Shown here: positions 1-5,371 of the stretch, piece by piece
Numbering within the stretch: position 1 is the first letter of the stretch
Layout of the letters: every line of letters starts with the position of its first letter
From: JANQGH01 sp039177555
GTDB lineage: Bacteria; Pseudomonadota; Alphaproteobacteria; DSM-16000; Inquilinaceae
NCBI GenBank assembly: GCA_039177555.1
Contig: JBCDFV010000104.1
Span: 1 to 5,371, forward strand
Length of the DNA: 5,371 nt
Direction: 5' to 3'
The notes under the pieces: model-generated
What the model was told of the DNA's origin: nothing
Databases searched by the model: none
What the model saw: only the letters and a program-made list of their open reading frames with translations
Translations under genes and position numbers: made by a program

Positions 1-119
1 CCATGCCCGAGACCTGACCACGCCGGCTGTTCAGATCACCGATGACGTCGCCCATAAACTCCTCCGGCGTCACCACCTCGACCTTCATCACCGGCTCCAG
101 CAGGTTTGGCTTGGCCTTG
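1..119 (-). repeat. Direct repeat, edge copy (second domain V start in fusA)
   Basis: These 119 bases are identical at every position to 277-395, in the same orientation. The offset is 276 bp, exactly 92 codons, so the fusA frame is kept. The copy is cut by the window edge, so its full length is unknown. It encodes EF-G residues 687-725 by running count, repeating residues 595-633. Identity breaks at base 120 (a here, g at 396). Confidence 0.97.
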
Positions 120-2176
120 ACCTCGTCAGCAATCGCCTGCGGCACCGGTTCGTAGTGATCGAACTGCATGGTGTACTGAGCCCGCCCCTGGGTCATGGAC
201 CTGAGCGTGTTGATGTAGCCGAACATGTTGGCCAGCGGCACCATAGCGTTGATCACGTTGGCGTTGCCGCGCGTGTCCATGCCCGAGACCTGACCACGCC
301 GGCTGTTCAGATCACCGATGACGTCGCCCATAAACTCCTCCGGCGTCACCACCTCGACCTTCATCACCGGCTCCAGCAGGTTTGGCTTGGCCTTGGCGAC
401 GCCTTCGCGAAAGGCCGCGCGGGCTGCGATCTCAAAGGCCAGCACCGACGAGTCGACGTCGTGATAGGCGCCATCGATCAAGGTGGCGGAGAAATCGACC
501 ATCGGGAAGCCGGCGACGATGCCGCTGTCCTTGGCCGTAGCCAGCCCTTTCTCGACGCCGGGGATGTACTCCTTCGGCACGTTGCCGCCGACGATCTTGC
601 TGGTGAAGCTGTAGCCTTCACCACGCTCGACCGGCTCGAACACGATCTTCACGCGCGCGAACTGGCCGGAACCACCGGTCTGCTTCTTGTGGGTGTAGTC
701 GACCTCGGCCTGGCGCGTGATGGTCTCGCGATAGGCCACCTGCGGCGCACCGACATTGGCGTCGACCTTGAACTCACGGCGCATGCGATCGACCAGGATG
801 TCCAGGTGCAGCTCGCCCATGCCCTTGATCACCGTCTGGCCGCTCTCATGGTCGACGGTGACCCGGAACGACGGATCCTCCGCCGCCAGACGCTGCAGCG
901 CCACGGACATCTTCTCCTGGTCGGCCTTCGACTTCGGCTCGACCGCGACCTCAATGACCGGGTCCGGGAACTCCATGCGCTCCAGAATGATCGGCTTGAT
1001 CGGGTCGCACAGCGTGTCGCCGGTGGTGGTATCCTTCAGGCCCGCGATGGCAACGATGTCGCCGGACGAAGCTTCCTTGATCTCTTCCCGGCTGTTGGCG
1101 TGCATCAGCAGCATGCGGCCGATGCGCTCACGCTTCTCCTTGACCGAGTTCAGGATCGACGATCCCGCGGCCAGCCGCCCCGAATAGATCCGGGCAAAGG
1201 TCAGCGTGCCGACAAACGGGTCGGTCATGATCTTGAAGGCCAGCGCCGAGAACGGCGCGTCGTCGTCGCACGGCCGGCTGTCGGGCTCGTCGGAATCGAC
1301 CTTCACGCCCTTGACCGCACCGATGTCCATCGGCGACGGCATGAAGTCCACGACGGCGTCCAGCATCGGCTGCACGCCCTTGTTCTTGAACGCGCTGCCC
1401 AGCAGGACGGGTACGAACTTCAGATCGATCGTGCCCTTGCGGATGCAGGCGCGCAGCGTATCGGGCGACGGCTCCTCGCCCTCCAGATAGGCCTCCATCG
1501 CGTCGTCGTCAGCCTCGACGGCGGTTTCGATCATCGCGGTGCGATATTCCTCGGCCTGATCCTTCAAATCGTCGGGAACCTCGCGATACTCGAACTCCGC
1601 ACCCAGCGACTCGTCCTTCCAGACGATGGCCCGGTTCTCGACCAGGTCGACGACACCGACAAAGTCTGCCTCCGCACCGATCGGCAACTGAAGCACCAGC
1701 GGCACGGCACCCAGCCGATCCGTGATCATGTCGACGCAGCGGAAGAAGTCCGCGCCCGTACGGTCCATCTTGTTGACAAAGCACATGCGCGGCACGCGGT
1801 ACTTGTCCGCCTGGCGCCAGACCGTTTCCGACTGCGGCTCAACGCCCGCCACCGAGTCGAACACCGCGACCGCGCCGTCAAGCACACGCAACGACCGCTC
1901 GACCTCGATGGTGAAGTCGACGTGGCCCGGGGTGTCGATGATGTTGATGCGGTAATCGCGCCAGAAGCACGTGGTCGCGGCCGACGTGATCGTGATGCCG
2001 CGTTCCTGCTCCTGCTCCATCCAGTCCATGGTGGCGGCGCCGTCATGCACCTCGCCGATCTTGTGCGACCGGCCGGTGTAGTACAGCACCCGCTCCGTGG
2101 TGGTGGTCTTGCCGGCATCGATGTGGGCCATGATGCCGATGTTGCGATACTTATCGATGGCGTGGGATCGGGCCAT
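1..2176 (-). CDS. fusA: Translation elongation factor G (EF-G), 3' end open and carrying an in-frame internal repeat
   Basis: EF-G is the cytoplasmic GTPase that drives tRNA-mRNA translocation on the ribosome and, with RRF, ribosome recycling. The ATG at 2176-2174 gives MARSHAIDKYRNIGIMAHID, the usual alphaproteobacterial N-terminus. The G domain shows the P-loop AHIDAGKTT (17-25), switch I RGITI (59-63), switch II DTPGH (81-85, catalytic His85) and NKMD (135-138). The domain IV motif TGGSGQF lies at 500-506. Domain V begins near 600 (NLLEPVMKVEVVTPEEF). Translation stays open for all 725 whole codons in the window. EF-G of this type normally ends near residue 691 with ...EVKAKLA and a stop. 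Here EVKAK (685-689) is followed by PNLLEPVMKV, a restart of domain V, and no stop is reached. The ribosome-binding site is weak (no clear AGGAG before the ATG). It follows rpsG by 72 nt and is probably co-transcribed with it. Identity is certain; the true 3' end is not. Confidence 0.97.
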   Translation of the reverse strand, partial: MARSHAIDKYRNIGIMAHIDAGKTTTTERVLYYTGRSHKIGEVHDGAATMDWMEQEQERGITITSAATTCFWRDYRINIIDTPGHVDFTIEVERSLRVLDGAVAVFDSVAGVEPQSETVWRQADKYRVPRMCFVNKMDRTGADFFRCVDMITDRLGAVPLVLQLPIGAEADFVGVVDLVENRAIVWKDESLGAEFEYREVPDDLKDQAEEYRTAMIETAVEADDDAMEAYLEGEEPSPDTLRACIRKGTIDLKFVPVLLGSAFKNKGVQPMLDAVVDFMPSPMDIGAVKGVKVDSDEPDSRPCDDDAPFSALAFKIMTDPFVGTLTFARIYSGRLAAGSSILNSVKEKRERIGRMLLMHANSREEIKEASSGDIVAIAGLKDTTTGDTLCDPIKPIILERMEFPDPVIEVAVEPKSKADQEKMSVALQRLAAEDPSFRVTVDHESGQTVIKGMGELHLDILVDRMRREFKVDANVGAPQVAYRETITRQAEVDYTHKKQTGGSGQFARVKIVFEPVERGEGYSFTSKIVGGNVPKEYIPGVEKGLATAKDSGIVAGFPMVDFSATLIDGAYHDVDSSVLAFEIAARAAFREGVAKAKPNLLEPVMKVEVVTPEEFMGDVIGDLNSRRGQVSGMDTRGNANVINAMVPLANMFGYINTLRSMTQGRAQYTMQFDHYEPVPQAIADEVKAKPNLLEPVMKVEVVTPEEFMGDVIGDLNSRRGQVSGM
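277..395 (-). repeat. Direct repeat, internal copy (native domain V start in fusA)
   Basis: This is the partner of bases 1-119. Its position is the normal one for this part of EF-G: it follows ...AAFREGVAKAK at the end of domain IV and continues into the rest of domain V (MDTRGNANVINAMVPLANMF). It is therefore the native copy, and the edge copy is the extra one. Confidence 0.97.
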
Positions 2177-2208
2177 GCTCGTCTGCTTTCAAATGAGGCG
2201 GTGCGGAA

Positions 2209-2230
2209 CGGCGCCTGTCTTTCAGCGCCG
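2209..2230 (-). other. Hairpin in the rpsG-fusA spacer
   Basis: The RNA read leftward can fold as CGGCGCTG, loop AAAGA, CAG-G-CGCCG: 8 base pairs with one bulged G. It lies within the 72-nt spacer between the rpsG stop and the fusA start. No run of U follows it, so it is not an obvious intrinsic terminator. It might affect RNA processing or fusA translation; that role is inference only. Confidence 0.4.
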
Positions 2231-2248
2231 CCCGGTCTCTAAAGTTCC

Positions 2249-2719
2249 TTACCAGCGGTAATGCGAGAAGGCGCGGTTGGCCTCGGCCATCCGGTGGGTG
2301 TCCTCACGCTTCTTGACCGCAGCACCGCGCTGGTTGGAGGCATCCATGATCTCGCCGGACAGCCGGTCGACCATGGTACTTTCCGACCGGTTGCGCGCAC
2401 TGGCGATCAGCCAGCGAATCGCCAGCGCCTGGGCCCGTTCGGGGCGCACCTCGACCGGCACCTGGTAGGTGGCGCCGCCGACACGGCGCGAGCGCACCTC
2501 GACCTGCGGCTTGACGTTGTTCAGCGCCTCGTGAAAGGCCTGCAACGGATCGGTCTTGGCCTTTTGCTGAACGCCGTCCAAGGCGCCATAGACAATGCCT
2601 TCGGCGACGGACTTCTTACCGTCTAGCATCAAATTGTTCATGAACTTCGACAGCGTGACATCGCCGAACTTGGGGTCCGGCAGGATCTCGCGTTTTTCCG
2701 CGCGGTGACGACGGGACAT
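2249..2719 (-). CDS. rpsG: 30S ribosomal protein S7
   Basis: S7 is a primary 16S rRNA-binding protein that starts assembly of the 30S head and lines the E site near the mRNA exit. The ATG at 2719 and the TAA at 2251-2249 give 156 residues, the usual family length. The N-terminus MSRRHRAEKREILPDPKFGD is typical. The S7 signature lies around residues 20-46 (DVTLSKFMNNLMLDGKK then SVAEGIVYGA). The conserved beta-hairpin region with RRVGGATYQVPVEVRPERA spans about 78-96, and the C-terminus ends KREDTHRMAEANRAFSHYRW. It starts 12 nt after the rpsL stop. In E. coli S7 represses its own operon by binding the rpsL-rpsG spacer, but that spacer is about 100 nt there; at 12 nt here the same site cannot exist. 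Confidence 0.99.
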   Translation of the reverse strand: MSRRHRAEKREILPDPKFGDVTLSKFMNNLMLDGKKSVAEGIVYGALDGVQQKAKTDPLQAFHEALNNVKPQVEVRSRRVGGATYQVPVEVRPERAQALAIRWLIASARNRSESTMVDRLSGEIMDASNQRGAAVKKREDTHRMAEANRAFSHYRW

Positions 2720-2727
2720 CAGGTCAA

Positions 2728-2733
2728 TCTCCT
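2728..2733 (-). promoter_or_regulatory. Ribosome-binding site of rpsG overlapping the rpsL stop
   Basis: On the minus strand the rpsL stop TAG runs straight into AGGAGA (TAGGAGA), so the Shine-Dalgarno sequence shares bases with the stop codon. From the end of AGGAG to the ATG is 9 nt. This placement favours translational coupling of S12 and S7. Confidence 0.8.
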
Positions 2734-3103
2734 ATTTCGGGCGCTTCGCACCGTACTTCGAACGGCGCTGGCGGCGATCCCTGACGCCCTGGGTGTCGAG
2801 CGTGCCGCGAATGATGTGATAGCGAACGCCGGGCAGATCCTTCACGCGGCCGCCGCGGATCATGACCACGGAGTGTTCCTGAAGGTTGTGACCCTCACCC
2901 GGAATATAGCTGGTGACCTCAAACCCGTTGGTCAGGCGCACGCGGGCAACCTTACGCAGGGCCGAGTTCGGCTTCTTCGGTGTCGTCGTGTAAACGCGGG
3001 TGCACACGCCACGCTTCTGCGGGCAGGCCTCCAAGGCCGGCACCTTGTTGCGCGCAGCGTCCGGCTTACGCGGCTTACGGATCAATTGGTTGATCGTCGG
3101 CAT
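2732..3103 (-). CDS. rpsL: 30S ribosomal protein S12
   Basis: S12 sits at the 30S decoding centre and helps control tRNA selection accuracy. The ATG at 3103 and the TAG at 2734-2732 give 123 residues, normal for bacteria. The family signature KKPNSALR is at 43-50. Lys43 and Lys88, where substitutions classically give streptomycin resistance, are both wild type (TTTPKKPNSA and RGGRVKDLPG). Asp89, the residue beta-methylthiolated by RimO in many bacteria, is present. The start is supported by AAGAAGGG (3116-3109) ending 5 nt before the ATG and by the standard N-terminus MPTINQLIRKPRKP. It is the first gene of the str cluster rpsL-rpsG-fusA. About 250 nt of leader separate it from the promoter at 3361-3389. 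Confidence 0.99.
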   Translation of the reverse strand: MPTINQLIRKPRKPDAARNKVPALEACPQKRGVCTRVYTTTPKKPNSALRKVARVRLTNGFEVTSYIPGEGHNLQEHSVVMIRGGRVKDLPGVRYHIIRGTLDTQGVRDRRQRRSKYGAKRPK

Positions 3104-3295
3104 TTCAGCCCTTCTTGTTCGTGCTCTTCAAAAGCAAGGTTGCAAAATGTGGGCCGGTCCATCCGACCCTCACCGGTCCGTCACTCGATGACGGCTTGGA
3201 AACAACGCAAAACCTCGACAGGGATCGGACCGTTTCGGACCGCCCTAACGAGGCATCTCGCCGACTGTTAGTCGGCCCTTCCAAACCTGTCGCCG

Positions 3296-3331
3296 AAAAA
3301 CTAAAGAAGGGCGCGCGAACCGCCGCCCTTC
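3296..3331 (-). terminator. Intrinsic terminator or attenuator in the rpsL leader
   Basis: Read leftward, the RNA has an 8-bp stem GAAGGGCG/CGCCCTTC (arms 3331-3324 and 3313-3306). Three further inner G-C pairs can form with one bulge. The tract TTTAGTTTTT (3305-3296) follows at once. On the plus strand no U-tract follows, so the element acts on leftward transcription. It begins about 23 nt after the predicted start site, so stopping here would release a leader RNA of roughly 59 nt before rpsL. It could instead end transcripts coming from further right, but the only gene there, rpoC, already has its own strong terminator. Confidence 0.65.
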
Positions 3332-3341
3332 CCTACCGGCA

Positions 3342-3353
3342 CCTTATCTAAGG
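3342..3353. promoter_or_regulatory. 12-bp dyad at the predicted start site (operator-like)
   Basis: The sequence ccttatctaagg is an inverted repeat with 5-bp arms (cctta/taagg) and a 2-bp centre. It lies at about +2 to +13 of the predicted str transcript. The loop is too tight for a good RNA hairpin, so a DNA-binding site is possible. A dyad this short can also arise by chance. Confidence 0.25.
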
Positions 3354-3360
3354 CGCGCGG

Positions 3361-3389
3361 AACATAAGAACGCGCCTGGGTTCTGTCAA
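3361..3389 (-). promoter_or_regulatory. Sigma70-type promoter of the rpsL-rpsG-fusA operon
   Basis: On the minus strand there is a perfect -35 hexamer TTGACA (3389-3384), a 17-bp spacer, and a -10 hexamer TATGTT (3366-3361, 4 of 6 matches to TATAAT). The discriminator that follows, CCGCGCGC, is pure G+C, as is common in promoters under stringent (ppGpp) control; such control here is inference. An A/T-rich patch at 3404-3416 (aaatcaagatttt) falls at about -50 to -62, where an UP element would lie, and contains the dyad aaatc/gattt. The predicted start is near 3354. Confidence 0.75.
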
Positions 3390-3587
3390 GCCAGGCAGCA
3401 GTGAAATCAAGATTTTGTGCCCACACCACCGATCACCTAACCGCCGACGTATGGCCATAGCTAGTTCGCGTCGCTCTTGCAAACCAGTCATCATGATCGG
3501 GCGTGGCCAAATGTCAGTCTTCTGCAACTCGACGCTCTCGGATATCAAGGCGTTGGTCCTTCGATCTTCCAGACAAACGGCGGTGCA
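3390..3587. other. Intergenic stretch between divergent rpsL promoter and permease gene; nothing further recognised
   Basis: This is the spacer upstream of both divergent units. It is less GC-rich than the flanking genes. I see the A/T-rich patch at 3404-3416 belonging to the rpsL promoter, but no tRNA, no clear promoter for the rightward permease and no strong ribosome-binding site before 3588. An open frame continues the permease upstream to a TTG at 3477, but its 37 extra residues (including SHHDRAWPNVSLLQLDALGY) look neither like a signal peptide nor like the family. Confidence 0.5.
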
Positions 3588-4316
3588 ATGATTGAACTCG
3601 CCTTGGCATTCGTCGCGCTCGCCATCGCCGGGTTCGCCAAGGGCATCGTCGGTCTCGGTCTGCCGCCGATCGCCATGGGGCTTCTCGTCCTGGCGATGAG
3701 CCCGGTGGAGGCCGCGGCCACGATGGTGGTTCCCGCGCTGCTAACGAACCTGCTGCAAGCCTTCAAAGGCCCGCAGTTGAGCGCGTTGCTGAAGCGTCTT
3801 TGGCTGCCATTGCTCTTGTCTGCTGCCACGACGCTCGCATTCGCGGGGGCTCTAAGTGCACGGGCGGACATTGCGATCGCGATCCTGGGCGTCCTGCTCC
3901 TGGTGTACGGGGTCTACAGCCTGCGAACGCCGGCGATTGCCCTGTCGCACAGGGCGGAGCGCTGGCTGGGGCCGGTTTCGGGTGCAGCCACCGGCCTGGT
4001 TACGGCTTTCACCGGCGTTTCGTCGATGCCGTCGGTCCCGTTTCTTCAGTCCATCGGTCTTGGCCGAGATGCGTTCGTGCAAGCCATGGGGCTGTTCTTC
4101 CTGGTCTCGGCCGTGGCGTTGATCGCCGCCCTGGGCGTCTCCGGCAGCTTCGAGGGCATTGACCCGGCCAGCGTCGTCGTCGCCAGCCTCGCCGCGATCG
4201 GCGGCATGGCGGCAGGGTCGCGCTTGCGTCGAACCCTGGACGAAACGCTGTTCCGCAGGGTCTTTCTTTGGGGGCTGATTCTTCTTGGCCTCTATCTGAC
4301 GGTGCGCTCGATCTGA
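3588..4316 (+). CDS. TauE/SafE-family membrane permease (putative sulfite/organosulfonate or anion exporter)
   Basis: This is a 242-residue, strongly hydrophobic protein of the inner membrane. About 7-8 membrane segments are visible: near 2-16, 20-37, 42-59, 71-91, 95-112, 128-144, 163-185, 194-210 and 222-239, some of them half-length. It has the two-repeat layout of the TauE/SafE family. The first repeat carries GFAKGIVGLGLPPIAMGLL (15-33) and the second GPVSGAATGLVTAFTGVSSM (128-147) followed by PSVPFLQ. The usual glycine cluster is partly replaced (LGLPP; GVSSMPS). Family members export or import sulfite, sulfoacetate and related anions, but the substrate cannot be told from sequence. The ATG at 3588 is preferred because the first membrane helix starts at once; a longer TTG start at 3477 is possible. 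The upstream ribosome-binding site is weak. It is convergent with rpoC and divergent from rpsL, so it is a separate transcription unit. Confidence 0.85.
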   Translation: MIELALAFVALAIAGFAKGIVGLGLPPIAMGLLVLAMSPVEAAATMVVPALLTNLLQAFKGPQLSALLKRLWLPLLLSAATTLAFAGALSARADIAIAILGVLLLVYGVYSLRTPAIALSHRAERWLGPVSGAATGLVTAFTGVSSMPSVPFLQSIGLGRDAFVQAMGLFFLVSAVALIAALGVSGSFEGIDPASVVVASLAAIGGMAAGSRLRRTLDETLFRRVFLWGLILLGLYLTVRSI

Positions 4317-4342
4317 ACCCCGCCCCTCGACCGCGCGCAAAA

Positions 4343-4378
4343 GAAAGGCCCCGTTCCAGGTCGGGAACGGGGCCTTTC
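4343..4378. terminator. Shared terminator between convergent permease gene and rpoC
   Basis: A perfect 15-bp stem (arms 4343-4357 and 4364-4378, core GGCCCCGTTCC) closes a 6-nt loop. Leftward, the second arm runs into TTTCTTTTG, a good U-rich tail, 22 nt after the rpoC stop. Rightward, only TTTC follows, so termination of the permease transcript is probably weaker. The permease stop is 26 nt to the left. Confidence 0.9.
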
Positions 4379-4400
4379 ACGTCACGCGTAATTCGCCGGA

Positions 4401-5371
4401 TTATGCCGCGTCGGGTTCGCCGGCTTCGGCTTCGGCCGCGATCTGGGCCTCCGCCTCTTCCGCCCGCTGCTGCATGATCGCCTGATTCTCCCGGTCGCGC
4501 TCCGCGGCCACCCGCTTGAGGCGGTTGACCACCGAGCCGGTGCCGGCGGGGATCAGCCGGCCGACAATGACATTCTCCTTCAGACCATCCAGCCGGTCGA
4601 TCTTGCCGGAGACGGCGGCCTCTGTAAGGACGCGCGTGGTCTCCTGGAACGAGGCGGCGGAGATGAAGGACTTTGTCTGCAGGCTGGCCTTGGTGATGCC
4701 TTGCAGCACCGGCACGCCCTTGGCAGGGCGCATGCCCTCGCCTTCGACCTTGGCGTTTTCGGCCTCGTAATCCTCGCGGTCGACGATCTCGCCGATCAGG
4801 AACGTGGTCTCGCCCGGCTCTTGAATCTCGATCTTCTGCAGCATCTGGCGAACGATCACCTCGATGTGCTTGTCGTCGATCTTCACGCCCTGCAGGCGAT
4901 AGACGTCCTGGATCTCGTTGACCAGATAGTCGGCCAGCGCCTCGACGCCCATGACGGCGAGGATGTCATGCGGCACGGGGTTGCCGTCCATCAGGAGATC
5001 GCCCTTCAGGACATAGTCACCCTCCTGAACGGAGATATGCTTGCCCTTCGGGATCAGATACTCCTTGTTGTCCTCGCCACTCTCCTCCGGCGGCACCACG
5101 ACGATGCGGCGCTTGGTCTTGTAGTCGCGGCCGAACTCCACCCGTCCCTCGATCTCCGAGATGATGGCGTAGTCCTTCGGCTTGCGGGCCTCGAACAGTT
5201 CCGCCACACGCGGCAGACCGCCGGTGATGTCGCGGGTCTTGCTGCTCTCGCGCGGGATACGGGCCAGCACGTCGCCGGCCTGCACCGCCGCCCCATTTTC
5301 GACCGAGAGGATCGCGTCGACCGACATGAAGTAGCGTGCCTCCAGACCGTTGGGCAGCAGCACCACCTCGC
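4401..5371 (-). CDS. rpoC: RNA polymerase beta-prime subunit, C-terminal part
   Basis: Beta-prime forms half of the RNA polymerase active-site cleft. Only the last 323 codons are in the window; the frame continues past the right edge, so no start belongs here. Counting from the GTG at 5366, TRDITGGLPRVAELFEARKP (44-63) is the conserved block just after the trigger-loop region. EIQDVYRLQGVKIDDKHIEV (151-170) and the following VRQMLQ are the conserved stretch near the switch/clamp base. GITKASLQTKSFISAASFQE (223-242) through GLKENVIVGRLIPAGTG (261-277) is the near-invariant C-terminal block. The end, after about 283, is an Ala/Glu-rich, probably helical tail ending EAGEPDAA, of the variable kind seen in many proteobacteria. 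The TAA at 4403-4401 is followed 22 nt later by the strong terminator, so rpoC does not obviously read into rpsL. Confidence 0.98.
   Translation of the reverse strand, partial: EVVLLPNGLEARYFMSVDAILSVENGAAVQAGDVLARIPRESSKTRDITGGLPRVAELFEARKPKDYAIISEIEGRVEFGRDYKTKRRIVVVPPEESGEDNKEYLIPKGKHISVQEGDYVLKGDLLMDGNPVPHDILAVMGVEALADYLVNEIQDVYRLQGVKIDDKHIEVIVRQMLQKIEIQEPGETTFLIGEIVDREDYEAENAKVEGEGMRPAKGVPVLQGITKASLQTKSFISAASFQETTRVLTEAAVSGKIDRLDGLKENVIVGRLIPAGTGSVVNRLKRVAAERDRENQAIMQQRAEEAEAQIAAEAEAGEPDAA

Larger units (their letters stand above)
3104..3353 (-). other. Long structured leader (5' UTR) of the rpsL-rpsG-fusA operon
   Basis: If the promoter at 3361-3389 is used, the transcript starts near 3354 and carries about 250 nt before the rpsL start. 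The stretch holds no convincing reading frame but several foldable elements. From 5' to 3' in the RNA these are a small CCTTA-GA-TAAGG dyad at the start (3342-3353), the terminator-like hairpin (3296-3331), a perfect 7-bp hairpin GCCGACT/AGTCGGC with a 3-nt loop (3260-3276), and a 6-bp hairpin CCGTCA/TGACGG with a 5-nt loop (3178-3194). Two copies of CGGACCG (plus strand 3226-3232 and 3236-3242) can pair with CGGTCCG at 3174-3180. The leader extent depends on the predicted start site. Confidence 0.55.

Noticed and set aside
1..395. Mobile element or CRISPR repeat as the source of the direct repeat
   Set aside because: The repeated sequence is EF-G coding sequence in frame, with no transposase, inverted ends or spacer-like pattern.
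155..2242. A 695-codon open frame on the plus strand across all of fusA
   Set aside because: It is the antisense shadow of a GC-rich, codon-biased fusA. Its translation is rich in His, Arg, Asp and Leu with no family likeness, while the minus strand reads as EF-G throughout.
2705..3271. A 188-codon plus-strand frame opposite rpsL
   Set aside because: It is a shadow of rpsL extended into the leader; its sequence resembles no family.
3348..3548. A 66-codon minus-strand frame upstream of rpsL
   Set aside because: It runs through the rpsL promoter, ends near the predicted start site, has no recognisable family and no clear ribosome-binding site.
3477..3587. N-terminal extension of the permease from a TTG start
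   Set aside because: The extra 37 residues are not hydrophobic and resemble nothing in the family, and the ATG at 3588 begins directly at the first membrane segment. It is kept only as a possible alternative.
3852..4340. A 162-codon minus-strand frame opposite the permease
   Set aside because: The plus strand gives a clear multi-pass membrane protein with TauE/SafE motifs; the opposite frame is Arg/Gln/Asp-rich and unstructured in type.

Overview
The window looks like a piece of a GC-rich alphaproteobacterial chromosome. RpoC, S12, S7 and EF-G all read as close alphaproteobacterial-type sequences, in the standard bacterial gene order rpoC - rpsL - rpsG - fusA on the minus strand. The rank below class cannot be given from this sequence alone.

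Layout from right to left, the direction of transcription of the main genes: (1) 5371-4401, the C-terminal 323 codons of rpoC (RNA polymerase beta-prime), entering from outside the window. (2) A strong 15-bp terminator hairpin at 4343-4378 that ends rpoC and faces the convergent gene. (3) 3588-4316 on the plus strand, a 242-residue TauE/SafE-type membrane permease lying between rpoC and rpsL and pointing the opposite way. (4) A regulatory block at about 3104-3587. It holds a well-formed sigma70-type promoter for the str operon (3361-3389), a hairpin with a U-tract just downstream that looks like a terminator or attenuator (3296-3331), and a structured leader. (5) rpsL (S12), rpsG (S7) and fusA (EF-G), tightly spaced and presumably one transcript. 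fusA runs off the left edge.

The oddest thing is at the left edge. fusA does not stop where EF-G normally ends. After about codon 689 it re-enters, in frame, a sequence already present 276 bp earlier: bases 1-119 are a perfect copy of 277-395. This is either a very recent in-frame tandem duplication of EF-G domain V or, more likely, an assembly artefact at a contig edge.

The rest is core information-processing machinery: transcription (RpoC), the decoding centre (S12), 30S head assembly (S7) and translocation (EF-G). The second noteworthy point is the regulatory arrangement ahead of rpsL, with its own promoter, GC-rich discriminator and early terminator, which separates the str operon from rpoBC. 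I found no mobile element, CRISPR array, tRNA, rRNA or defence system, and I do not see a new multi-gene system here.
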